In this document: one piece after another, positions 7,793-16,049 of the stretch | Layout: each line of letters opens with the position of its first letter | Numbering within the stretch: the stretch's first letter is position 1 | Source: Methylobacterium sp. Leaf118 | Lineage (GTDB): Bacteria > Pseudomonadota > Alphaproteobacteria > Rhizobiales > Beijerinckiaceae | DNA: 64,000 nt | NCBI RefSeq assembly: GCF_920984675.1 | Contig: NZ_CAKLBV010000003.1 | Span: 92,362-156,361 of the forward strand | Reading direction: 5' to 3' | Made by a program: the position numbers and the translations under genes | The notes under the pieces: model-generated | The model's input: the letters and a program-made list of their open reading frames with translations, nothing else | Database searches by the model: none | Told to the model about the DNA's origin: nothing

Positions 7793-10700
7793 GTGGACAT
7801 CTGGCGCGACATCAGGCTGAAGGCGCGCCAGCGCCACCAAGAGGCTTCGGCCGCGAACGGGCTGACGCCGGCCGCGGCTCTCGTGAAGTCCGGGCTACGG
7901 AAGGCGCGGCTTCAAGTCGATCGCTTCGAGCCTGGCACCGTGTATGGCCCGGGCGTGCTCGGGGCGCTGGAGCGGGACGGCGGCTTCGTCCGCCTCGCGC
8001 GCGGCCTCGACCCGAGCCAGGAGGCGGTCGTCGCCGCGCACGAGATCGGCCACCACTGGCTCCACGACGAATCGGCGTTCATGATCCGGTCGACGGAGGC
8101 GGGCTTCGGCGGCAGTCCCGTCGAGACAGGCGCCGATCGCATCGTGGCCTACTCGCCCCAGCAGCGGCTGGAGGTCCAGGCCGACGTCTTCGCCCAGGAA
8201 TTCCTCCTACCCGCCGACCGGTTGCGCGACCGCCTCGTCGCCGGCCGGGACAGGCCCTCGGCGATCGCCGCGGAGATGGGCTTGCCCGTCGAGTTCGTCA
8301 GGATGCAGGCCATCCGGGCGCTCTTGCTCCCGCCGTTGGTCCCGCCGGACGTCGAGGGTCGGTCCGGCTCCGGTCCCCCGCCGGATCCCGAGCAGCGCGA
8401 GGCGGCCGAGTGGGACGACCGTCCCTTGATCCTCGATGCCGGTCCTGGGACCGGCAAGACGCGCACCCTCGTCGCGCGCGTGAAGTTCCTGCTCGACGCC
8501 GAGACACCGCCATCGTCCATCCTCGCGCTGACCTTCTCGAACAAGGCGGCCGGCGAAATGATCGAGCGGATCGAGACGCTCGACCCGGCCGCGGCGCCCC
8601 TGATCTGGGTGGGCACCTTCCACGCCTTCGGCCTTGAACTACTTCGGCTGCACCACGGCGCGGCCGACCTGCCCCCGGACTTCGAGGTCCTCGACGAGAC
8701 GAGCGCCCTCGGCATGCTGGAGGGCATGCTCCCCGAGCTGGACCTCCGACACTACCTGAGCCTCTGGGACCCGACGGTCGAGCTCAGGCCGATCCTGCGC
8801 GCCATCTCGCGTGCCAAGGACGAGATGGTTTCCGAGGAGGAGTACGAGGCCGCCGCCCGCGCGACTCGCGCCGCCGCGGTCTCCCCGGAGGAGGTCGTCC
8901 GGGGCGACAAGGCCATGGAGGTCGCCCGCGTTTATACGACGTACCAGCGGGCCCTGCGCGAGCGGAAGGCCGTAGATTTCGGCGACCTCGTCTACCGGAC
9001 CGCCCGGTTGCTCGCGGAGCGAGCCGACGTGCGCGACGTCGTCCGCGGCAAGTTCGGCCGGGTGCTGGTCGACGAGTACCAGGACGTCAATTCCGCGAGC
9101 ACGTCGCTGCTCGACCAGCTGGCGGAGAACGGTCGCAACGTCTGGGTCGTCGCCGATCCGCGCCAGTCGATCTACCGCTTCAGGGGCGCGGCCCCGGCGA
9201 ACGCCAGCAGCTTCACCGATAGGTACGCCGGGGCCGAACGCCTGCAGCTCAAGACGAACTATCGGTCTTGCGAGACGGTGGTGCGCGTCTTCGAGCGCTT
9301 CGGCGAGGGCATGGCGGCCGCGCCGAAGCCAGCCGCGCGCTGGACCGCCCATCGGGGACGGGTCGGCTCCGTGGAGGTGTTCCAGGCGCCCGACCTCGCG
9401 TCTGAGGCGGCGGCGGTCCGCGACCGGATCGAGCGGTTGCGCGCCGGGGGCATCCCCTACGACCAGCAGGCCATCCTGGCCCGCACGCACCTCTGCCTCG
9501 CCCGGTTCGGCCGGTTGTTGCAGGATCTCGGCGTGCCCGTGCTCTACCTCGGTGACCTCTTCGAGCGGCCGGAGATCAGGGACCTCCTCGCCCTCGTGTC
9601 GCTCGGGTCCGATCCGGCCGGCGCCGGGCTGGTCCGCGTGGCCGGTTTTCCCCAGTACGGTGCGTCGCGCGAGGATGCGCTGAAGGTCATCGCCGCGGCG
9701 GCCGAACGGGACGAGGACGTCATCGCGACCTGCGCCCGCGCCGACGCCATCCCAGGCGTCTCGCCGCGCGGGGCCGCTGGGCTCGCCCTGCTGGCGGAGC
9801 ACCTCGCCGGGACCACGTGGGCCACCACAGCGGGGCAGATGCTCACTCACTACCTGCTGGAGGCGAGCGACTACCTCAGGCCGCTGTTGGAGGCCTCGGA
9901 CGTCCGTTCGCGGCAGAGCCTGGTCGCGATCTACCAGCTCCTGAAGTTCGCCCGGGAGCATCGCGACGCCACCAAGGGTCGCGGGGGACGGCGCCGGTTC
10001 CTGGAGGAGATCCGGCGGCTCGAACGGCTGGATGACGATCGGCAGTTCCGGACTATCCCGCCGGAGGCGGACGGCCTCCCTGCCGTTCGGATGATGACCA
10101 TCCACGCCTCCAAGGGCCTGGAGTTCGCGGCGGTGCACCTGCCGCAAGTCGCCACCTACTACGTCCCTGGCTCGCGCCGACCAGTGCCGTGCCCCGCCCC
10201 GATCGGGCTGGAGCGCCTCGACATCCCGCCGCCCGACCACGCCGCGGAGGAGCAGTGCCTGTTCTTCGTCGCCCTGTCCCGCGCCAGGAACGTGCTGACC
10301 GTCAGCAGCGCCAAGCGGTACACGGACAAGCGCAACAGCAACCCGTCCAAGTTCCTCGGCTCGCTGGCCGCCGTGCTCGGCGCCACGCGGACGGTCGCCG
10401 CCTACGTCCCGGCGGCGCGCCCGATCGACCCCGTCGTCGTCCCGCCGCGCGAGGCGCATGAGGAGCGCCACCTTGAGACGTACGCGAAATGCCCCGCCCG
10501 TTACCGTCACGAGGTGGTCGAGGGGCTGGCGGCGTTGGCGGCGAAGAGCGACTACCTCCGCTTCCACGGCTGCGTGAGGCGGATCCTCGCCTGGATCGGC
10601 GACAGGACCGTCGCGGGCGAGATCGTGACGCCGGCGGCGGCGCTGGACCGCCTCGCCGCCGTCTGGCCCGAGCGCGGGCCGGTCGGAGGCTTCTCCAAGA

Positions 10701-11152
10701 TCTACCTCGCCGAGGCGCGCCGCATGGTCGTGAACGCCGTGGGAGCGGCGTCGGCGGACGATGCACCGATCGAGAGCGTCCTCTCGGTCGTCCTTGCTGG
10801 GCAGACCGTCGTGGTCAGGCCAGACCGCGTCGTCGAGAGGCCCGATGGGACCATCGTGATCCGGCGCTTCCGCACGGGGCGGAAGACCAAGGGGGAGGCC
10901 GGCAAGCCGATATGGGCGCTCCTTGCCGCCGCGGGCGAGGCGACGTTCCCCGGTCGGACGGTCAGGCTGGAGGCGTTCTACCCCGCATCCGCCGAGACGG
11001 ATCCCATCGAACCGGAACGTGACGGCACGGAGCTGGACGGCTACGTCGCGGCGCTGGATGGCATCGCGCGCGGGGACTTCCGGACGCGCACCAGCCGGGA
11101 CTGCCCGACCTGCCAATTCTATTTCATCTGCACCGCGGAGGATTCTTTCTGA
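7793..11152 (+). CDS. ImmA/IrrE metallopeptidase fused to a UvrD/AddA-type helicase with Cas4/AddB-like tail
   Basis: 1119 residues from GTG 7793, two bases after the previous stop. Residues about 60-175 are an ImmA/IrrE zinc peptidase (HEIGH at 83-87, third ligand Glu127 in RLEVQAD). A superfamily 1A helicase follows: Walker A at 216-223 (AGPGTGKT), LVDEYQD near 425-431, DPRQSIYRFRG, NYRSCE, IHASKGLEF near 770 and VALSRARN near 827. The tail has one Cys near 898 (KCPARY) and DCPTCQFYFIC near 1103-1113, the C...CxxCx5C layout of AddB/Cas4 iron-sulfur nucleases. The expected PD-(D/E)xK core reads RPDRVV...VIRRFRTGR, so the catalytic Asp and Lys appear lost. It could unwind or sense aberrant DNA and report to the peptidase. 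Confidence 0.85.
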   Translation: MDIWRDIRLKARQRHQEASAANGLTPAAALVKSGLRKARLQVDRFEPGTVYGPGVLGALERDGGFVRLARGLDPSQEAVVAAHEIGHHWLHDESAFMIRSTEAGFGGSPVETGADRIVAYSPQQRLEVQADVFAQEFLLPADRLRDRLVAGRDRPSAIAAEMGLPVEFVRMQAIRALLLPPLVPPDVEGRSGSGPPPDPEQREAAEWDDRPLILDAGPGTGKTRTLVARVKFLLDAETPPSSILALTFSNKAAGEMIERIETLDPAAAPLIWVGTFHAFGLELLRLHHGAADLPPDFEVLDETSALGMLEGMLPELDLRHYLSLWDPTVELRPILRAISRAKDEMVSEEEYEAAARATRAAAVSPEEVVRGDKAMEVARVYTTYQRALRERKAVDFGDLVYRTARLLAERADVRDVVRGKFGRVLVDEYQDVNSASTSLLDQLAENGRNVWVVADPRQSIYRFRGAAPANASSFTDRYAGAERLQLKTNYRSCETVVRVFERFGEGMAAAPKPAARWTAHRGRVGSVEVFQAPDLASEAAAVRDRIERLRAGGIPYDQQAILARTHLCLARFGRLLQDLGVPVLYLGDLFERPEIRDLLALVSLGSDPAGAGLVRVAGFPQYGASREDALKVIAAAAERDEDVIATCARADAIPGVSPRGAAGLALLAEHLAGTTWATTAGQMLTHYLLEASDYLRPLLEASDVRSRQSLVAIYQLLKFAREHRDATKGRGGRRRFLEEIRRLERLDDDRQFRTIPPEADGLPAVRMMTIHASKGLEFAAVHLPQVATYYVPGSRRPVPCPAPIGLERLDIPPPDHAAEEQCLFFVALSRARNVLTVSSAKRYTDKRNSNPSKFLGSLAAVLGATRTVAAYVPAARPIDPVVVPPREAHEERHLETYAKCPARYRHEVVEGLAALAAKSDYLRFHGCVRRILAWIGDRTVAGEIVTPAAALDRLAAVWPERGPVGGFSKIYLAEARRMVVNAVGAASADDAPIESVLSVVLAGQTVVVRPDRVVERPDGTIVIRRFRTGRKTKGEAGKPIWALLAAAGEATFPGRTVRLEAFYPASAETDPIEPERDGTELDGYVAALDGIARGDFRTRTSRDCPTCQFYFICTAEDSF

Positions 11153-11157
11153 CGGCA

Positions 11158-11185
11158 CTACCGAATCCAACGGTCCCGCTTCGCT
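11158..11185 (+). promoter_or_regulatory. Putative promoter P2 before the ubiquitin-like gene: CTACCGAAT-N13-TTCGCT
   Basis: CTACCGAAT (11158-11166) and TTCGCT (11180-11185) repeat the two blocks at 6520-6547 with the same 13-base spacer, while most spacer bases differ. It sits just after the helicase stop (11152) and ends 55 bases before the ATG at 11241. I infer an internal promoter that lets the cluster's sigma factor boost the four downstream genes. Confidence 0.55.
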
Positions 11186-11240
11186 GAGGGGTTAGGGGCG
11201 GTCCGACGCGATGGCCCTCAGGCGAAACGAGAGGACCATC

Positions 11241-12098
11241 ATGAACATGCAGCACGGCCGCGACCGTTTCGAGGTCGAGATCGGCGACGAGAACCTGAAC
11301 TTCACCAAGCACGTCATCGACGATCCGAAGGTCGCGGGGCGTCAGTTGATCAAGGCCGCGGGGATGCGCCCCGTGGAGGACTACGTCGCCCTGGCGATGC
11401 TGTCCGACGGACGGCTGGAGGACGTCGGCCTCGACGAGCTCTTCGACCTCCGCGGGCACGGGGCCGAGAAGGTCGTCGTGTTGAAGGCCGACGCCACCTA
11501 CCGCTTCATCCTAGACAGCGAGGAGAAGGTCTGGAAGACCGTGGTCAGCGGACGCGTCCTCAAGATTCTGGCCGGCGTCGATCCGGCCCGGCACGACATC
11601 TACCAGGAGATCCGCGGCGGCGAAGACCTGCTGATCCGCGACGCCGACCTCGTCGACCTGACCAAGAAGGGCGTGGAGCGCTTCTTCACCGCCATCGCGC
11701 AGACGACGGAGGGCCTCTCGGTCCTCCTCCCGCCCCGGGACGCGGCCTACCTCGACAACCGCGGCATCGCCTACGAGGACCTCGTCGAGGGAGGCCAGCG
11801 CGGGATCGTGTTGCGCGACTTCCCCCTGCCGGCGGGGAAGTTCGGCGCCGAGAAGGCCGACATCCTCCTCCTGCTGCCGCCCGGCTATCCCGACTGCCCG
11901 ATCGACATGTGGTACGCCTACCCGTGGCTGAAGCTCACCGCGACCGGGATCGATCCGCGCCAGACCTCCGTCCCGCACGTGGCAGGCGGCCGGACGTGGC
12001 AGCGGTGGTCCCGGCATAACTACGAGTGGCGTCCCGGCACGGACGGCATCCACACGATGGTCAAGCGCATCGAGCGCGCCCTCGACGAGGCCGCCTGA
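11241..12098 (+). CDS. Multi-ubiquitin-like protein fused to a prokaryotic E2-like domain
   Basis: 285 residues from ATG 11241, which has a GAGAGGA ribosome site five bases upstream; an in-frame ATG at 11211 has none. Residues about 8-85 and 86-150 look like two beta-grasp ubiquitin-like units of the multiubiquitin type (second one contains GGEDLLIRDADLVDL and ends KGVERFF). Residues about 160-285 match the Prok-E2_E pattern: LLLLPPGYPD, DMWY, WQRWSRHN and EWRPGTD. Cys219 is the only cysteine and sits just after PPGYPD, not at the usual E2 active-site place. No Gly-Gly tail is visible. The ubiquitin-like part may be released by the JAB protease encoded next, one base downstream. Confidence 0.8.
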   Translation: MNMQHGRDRFEVEIGDENLNFTKHVIDDPKVAGRQLIKAAGMRPVEDYVALAMLSDGRLEDVGLDELFDLRGHGAEKVVVLKADATYRFILDSEEKVWKTVVSGRVLKILAGVDPARHDIYQEIRGGEDLLIRDADLVDLTKKGVERFFTAIAQTTEGLSVLLPPRDAAYLDNRGIAYEDLVEGGQRGIVLRDFPLPAGKFGAEKADILLLLPPGYPDCPIDMWYAYPWLKLTATGIDPRQTSVPHVAGGRTWQRWSRHNYEWRPGTDGIHTMVKRIERALDEAA

Positions 12099-12099
12099 G

Positions 12100-13497
12100 A
12101 TGCTCGACCTCGTCCTTCTGGAGGCCCACGCGGCCGAACTTCGGTCGCTGCTTGCTACGCCGGACGGCGCGGAGGCCGCCGCCTACCTCCTCCTCGGGCG
12201 TGCAGAGATCGGGTCCGATCCCTGGTCGGGGCGCCGGCGCCATCGCATGGTTTCGCACCGGGCCGTCCCGGTGCCCGAAGAGGACAAGGTCTCGGCCTCA
12301 GGCCTGCACGTCACCTGGTCGACGCGCTCCTTCGTCCGGCTCCTGAAGGCCGCCGAAGAGCAGGGCCTGACGTTGGCTATCGTGCACACCCACCCCGGTA
12401 GCCATGCCTTCTTCTCCGATCAGGACGATGCGAACGAGCGCGACCTGCTCCGCATCGTCGGCAACCGTTCGGGAGCGGGCCACGGCTTCGCCAGCGTCGT
12501 GCTCGGGGGCGACGGGAGCGTATGCGCCCGGCGCTGGACGGCCCCCGCGACAGCCGAGCCCTGCGAACGGGTGGCGGTCGTCGGCCGCGGCATCCGGCTT
12601 CACGGGCTCGCCGGCGGCGACGGTGACCCGCTGCTCGACCGGCAGGCCCGGCTCTTCGGTCCGACCTTCAACGGCCTCGTTCGGGCGCTCAAAGTTGGCG
12701 TCGTCGGCTGCGGGGGCACGGGGAGCCCGACGGCCCTGCTGTTGGCGCGCCTGGGCATCGGCCACGTCCTGTTGGTGGACGACGACGTCGTCGAGCTGAC
12801 CAACCTCAACCGGGTGCACGGCTCGCGGCGCACCGACGTCGAGGGCCGGGTGCCGAAGGTCGAGGTGCTCCGGCGGGAGATCGAGGCGGCGGGCCTCGGC
12901 GTCGAGGTCACCACGTTCAAGGGTTGGGTCGGCGACGCCGCCGCTCGCGACGCCCTCCGGTCCTGCGACGTCGTCTTCGGGTGCACGGACGACCACGACG
13001 GTCGGCTCTTCCTAAACCGCCTCGCCTACTTCTACGGCATCCCCGTCATCGACATGGGATTGCGCATTATGCCGGCGCGGGACGGTCGGCCCTACGAGAT
13101 GGCCGGTCGCGTGACGTTGGCCGGCCCCGGTGCCCCCTGTCTCATGTGCCGAGGTCTCGTCGATCCCCGGCGAGCGATGGAGGAGGCCCTGCGCCGGACC
13201 GACCCGGCCGCGTACGAGGCCAGGAAGGCCGAGGCCTACGTCTTGGGAGGTGGGGATCCGGCGCCGGCTGTCGTGACGTTCACGACCGAGACCGCCTGCA
13301 TGGCCGTCAACGAGTTGCTGCAGGCCCTCACCGGCTTCCGGGGCGACGGCGGCATGCGCACGGGGCGACAGCGTCGATTCGATGCCGTCGAGGATCGGGC
13401 AACCACGTGCACGCCGCGTGCGGGATGCGAGGTGTGCGCCGGCACGGGGTTGTGGGGCCGGGGCGACGTCCTCCCCTTCCTCTACAGGGCGGGCTGA
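12100..13497 (+). CDS. JAB/JAMM deubiquitinase-like protease fused to a ThiF/E1-like activating domain
   Basis: 465 residues. The N-terminal JAMM protease is complete: Glu25, then His96-Thr-His98-Pro, Ser106 and Asp109 (HTHPG followed by SDQD), which bind zinc. The E1-like adenylation domain starts near 195: glycine loop GVVGCGGTGS (200-209), acidic LLVDDDVVELTNLNR, Lys253, and a second acidic patch GCTDDHD near 294-300. CxxC pairs at 347/350 and 443/446 would bind a structural zinc. Cys400 (TETACMAVNE) or Cys437 could carry the thioester. Such JAB-E1 fusions belong to bacterial ubiquitin-like systems, where the protease processes or removes the modifier and E1 activates it. Confidence 0.88.
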   Translation: MLDLVLLEAHAAELRSLLATPDGAEAAAYLLLGRAEIGSDPWSGRRRHRMVSHRAVPVPEEDKVSASGLHVTWSTRSFVRLLKAAEEQGLTLAIVHTHPGSHAFFSDQDDANERDLLRIVGNRSGAGHGFASVVLGGDGSVCARRWTAPATAEPCERVAVVGRGIRLHGLAGGDGDPLLDRQARLFGPTFNGLVRALKVGVVGCGGTGSPTALLLARLGIGHVLLVDDDVVELTNLNRVHGSRRTDVEGRVPKVEVLRREIEAAGLGVEVTTFKGWVGDAAARDALRSCDVVFGCTDDHDGRLFLNRLAYFYGIPVIDMGLRIMPARDGRPYEMAGRVTLAGPGAPCLMCRGLVDPRRAMEEALRRTDPAAYEARKAEAYVLGGGDPAPAVVTFTTETACMAVNELLQALTGFRGDGGMRTGRQRRFDAVEDRATTCTPRAGCEVCAGTGLWGRGDVLPFLYRAG

Positions 13498-13499
13498 CG

Positions 13500-13868
13500 A
13501 TGATGCGCCACCTCGCAGGGCTCCTTCGTGCGCTCGGCCTCGTCCGCTACGACCTGATCGCGCGCCGAACGTCCCGCTACCCCGACGACGCCTCGGTCCG
13601 GGACGGCGAGCTCGTGTTCGTCGTCGACGGGGGCGTGGAGAAATGGGCGTGCTTCCGCTGCCCCGGGGGCTGCGGCGCGCTCATCCCGCTTTCGCTCAAC
13701 CCGCGGCGTCGACCGCGCTGGTCCGTCGCGCTCGACTGGCTCCACCGCCCGACCGTGCGGCCCTCGGTCCATCAGACGAACGACTGCGCCTGCCACTTTC
13801 ACGTCAACGGTGGGCGGGTGGATTGGTGCGAGGGCGGTCGGCCCCTCGGTCGGGGCGCGCGTACTTGA
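13500..13868 (+). CDS. DUF6527-like zinc-binding protein
   Basis: 122 residues, starting two bases after the JAB-E1 stop, so surely in the same transcript. It has a Cys-rich core: KWACFRCPGGCG (Cys51, Cys54, Cys58), then a late group of Cys96, Cys98, His99, His101 and Cys110 (DWC), enough for one or two zinc sites. The motifs and size match what I recall as DUF6527, a family found next to bacterial ubiquitin-like conjugation genes. It could act as an adaptor or E3-like factor that picks the target. That role is a guess from position; no activity is known to me. Confidence 0.75.
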   Translation: MMRHLAGLLRALGLVRYDLIARRTSRYPDDASVRDGELVFVVDGGVEKWACFRCPGGCGALIPLSLNPRRRPRWSVALDWLHRPTVRPSVHQTNDCACHFHVNGGRVDWCEGGRPLGRGART

Positions 13869-13885
13869 AGACGGAGGAGGAACGA

Positions 13886-15496
13886 ATGCCCAAGAACATC
13901 GTGGTCTTCTCGGATGGGACCGGGCAGGACGGCGGCGTCCGCCCCGAGCAGCGCGTCAGCAACGTCTACAAGATGTACCGGGTGTGCAAGGTCGGGCCGG
14001 AGAGCGGCATCGACCCTGCCGAGCAGGTCGCATTCTACGACCCCGGCCTCGGCACCGACATCGGCGCCACCGCCCTGACGGCGCCGGTCCGGTTCGCGCA
14101 AAAGATGGCGGCCTCGCTCTCGGGGCGGGGCATCGCCCAGAACATCGCCGATTGCTACAAATTCATTATCGACCACTACGAGCCCGGCGACCGGGTGTTC
14201 CTGATCGGCTTCAGCCGCGGGGCCTACACGGTCCGGTGCGTGGCGAACCTGCTGATGTATTGCGGCGTCCCGACCCGGGGGAAGGAGGGCCCGCTCCTGC
14301 CGTTCCGCAAGATGACCGCCGACATCGCCAGGGAGGCGGTAGGGACGGTGCTGGAGCACGGTGCCGGCCACCCGCGCGCCGAGTTCGACGCCGAACGGGC
14401 CGAGCTCGCCCGCCGCTTCCGCGACACCTACGCATCGCACCATCCCGATCACGCCGGCGACCCGACCGACCGCAAGTCCAACGTCGAGCCGTACTTCATC
14501 GGGACGTTCGACACGGTCGCGGCCCTCGGCGTCGCCGGGGCGAAGCGGTCCTTGATCAAGGCCGGTCTGGCGGCCGCAGTGATCATCCCGGTCGGCCTCG
14601 CCATCACCGCAACAGCGGCGCTCGCCGGCGGTCTCTCGTTCCTGCTCGGCGGCCCGTTCTGGAAGGTCGACATCGGCGTCGCCGCGCTGCTCTCGCTCGC
14701 CGCCGGTGGCGTTGCCTGGGTGGTGGCCCGCCGGCTCCGGGCGGCCAGGACCAAGACGATCAAGAATTGGCCGGCCGCGGGGCAGGAGCGCAGCCACGTC
14801 GCCGAATGGAAGGGGGAGAACTTCGACCGCTACCTGAGCGCGCAGGTCGGCTACGCGCGGGCGGCCATCGCCATCGACGAGCGCCGGGCGGACTTCCGGC
14901 GTGTGAAGTGGGGCACCACGGAGGCGAGCCCCCCGCGCCCCGCCGGCGTGCCTGGCCAGTTCCGGCAGGTCTGGTTCGCGGGCAACCATTCCGACATCGG
15001 CGGAAGCTACGACGAGACCGAATCGCGCCTGTCCGACATTGCGCTGAAGTGGATGCTGGAGCAGGTGGTCGGCATCCCGGACGGGCTGAAGGTCGACGGC
15101 ATGCCGGCGGTGGCGGACATGCACCATCCGGTCGAGGTCATGTCGATCCCGCGCCTGCGGCTGCACCCGTCGCCGACCGGCGCGCAGCACTGCGAGGTGG
15201 CCGGCATGCGCGACACCATCGCCGCGCGCACCGAGGCCTCGTGGGTGCCGGCCAGCATCCGGCGGTGGGCGCAGGGCAAGTCGTGGGAGGAGGAAGCCCG
15301 CGACCTGAAGCCGGACGCCCCCGTCCACCCGAGCGTCGACGCGCGCTTCGCCGCCGGGCCCGTGGTCCAGTGCGACGGGCTCAGGCCTTACAGGCCCGAC
15401 GTCCTGGCCCGGCATGAGCGGTTCAGGCGTTACTATGAGGGAGCCACGGGAGCGCAGGCTCCCGAGGAGGAACCGCTTGCCGCGGCCGTGTCGTGA
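13886..15496 (+). CDS. DUF2235 alpha/beta hydrolase with two internal membrane segments
   Basis: 536 residues from ATG 13886, with GGAGGAGG just upstream. The start PKNIVVFSDGTG is the classic DUF2235 opening. The nucleophile is Ser110 in IGFSRGAY, Asp209 lies in GTFDTVAALG, and the late catalytic region reads WFAGNHSDIGGSY. DUF2235 includes Tle1 phospholipase effectors of type VI secretion. Unusual here are two hydrophobic segments inserted mid-protein (about 222-255 and 262-283), which would tie the enzyme to the inner membrane. It is the last gene of the cluster, a common place for a toxic effector. A lipid-cleaving suicide effector or a modification target is possible. Confidence 0.85.
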   Translation: MPKNIVVFSDGTGQDGGVRPEQRVSNVYKMYRVCKVGPESGIDPAEQVAFYDPGLGTDIGATALTAPVRFAQKMAASLSGRGIAQNIADCYKFIIDHYEPGDRVFLIGFSRGAYTVRCVANLLMYCGVPTRGKEGPLLPFRKMTADIAREAVGTVLEHGAGHPRAEFDAERAELARRFRDTYASHHPDHAGDPTDRKSNVEPYFIGTFDTVAALGVAGAKRSLIKAGLAAAVIIPVGLAITATAALAGGLSFLLGGPFWKVDIGVAALLSLAAGGVAWVVARRLRAARTKTIKNWPAAGQERSHVAEWKGENFDRYLSAQVGYARAAIAIDERRADFRRVKWGTTEASPPRPAGVPGQFRQVWFAGNHSDIGGSYDETESRLSDIALKWMLEQVVGIPDGLKVDGMPAVADMHHPVEVMSIPRLRLHPSPTGAQHCEVAGMRDTIAARTEASWVPASIRRWAQGKSWEEEARDLKPDAPVHPSVDARFAAGPVVQCDGLRPYRPDVLARHERFRRYYEGATGAQAPEEEPLAAAVS

Positions 15497-15698
15497 GCGT
15501 CAGAAAACTGCCTGGCGCGACGCGGGGCGGCCCCGGGGCGGTCCGTCGAGGCATCCTGGCTCTGCACGCCCTGGAATGCCGGCAGCTCCCAGAGGTTGGG
15601 CGGAGCGTGACCGGTCATCCTGCTCAGGTGGTCGGAACAGGCTCACAGTGGAGGGCCTGGCGGCAGGTGGAGGGCACCGGTTCGTCGGGTGCCGCAGG

Positions 15699-16049
15699 AT
15701 GCTATGCAACCCGCACGGGTCGGTTGGGGGCAACCGGCACGACGCGGCGGTACCGCGCGACCGTGCAGTCCAGCGGCGCAACGCCTGCGGCCGCACCGTC
15801 TACTTACTCGACCGGCACGGCTGCCTCGACGCAGCCTCGGACGGCCGTTGGCCCAAGATCATTGAACCGGCACCGGTGGCGGGCTTCCTCACCCCCGGGG
15901 CGCTGCTGGCGGCCATGGCGGTGGCCATCACCTGTGCGTTGACGGCCCTCTCGGTCCGGCGCGCCATCGACGAGGCCAGCGGGCAGATTCAGGAGGCAGC
16001 CAAGGTCCTGGATGTGGCCGCCGGAGCGACCATTCCATCTCAATGGTAG
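15699..16049 (+). CDS. Possible small membrane protein, uncertain
   Basis: 116 residues if ATG 15699 is used. Only the second half looks convincing as coding: a polar region with two Cys (CGRTVYLLDRHGC), one clear membrane helix (about 60-85, LLAAMAVAITCALTAL) and a helical tail with Glu/Asp/Gln (ASGQIQEAAKVLD). The region before it has no homologous feel and no strong ribosome site, so the true start may be later. It follows the DUF2235 gene by 200 bp and might be the end of the cluster or an unrelated remnant. Confidence 0.35.
   Translation: MLCNPHGSVGGNRHDAAVPRDRAVQRRNACGRTVYLLDRHGCLDAASDGRWPKIIEPAPVAGFLTPGALLAAMAVAITCALTALSVRRAIDEASGQIQEAAKVLDVAAGATIPSQW

Noticed and set aside
8639..11170. 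Long minus-strand open frame (843 codons) opposite the helicase gene
   Set aside because: Arg/Gly/Asp-rich shadow of a GC-rich gene. The plus strand has a full set of helicase motifs and the minus product has none.
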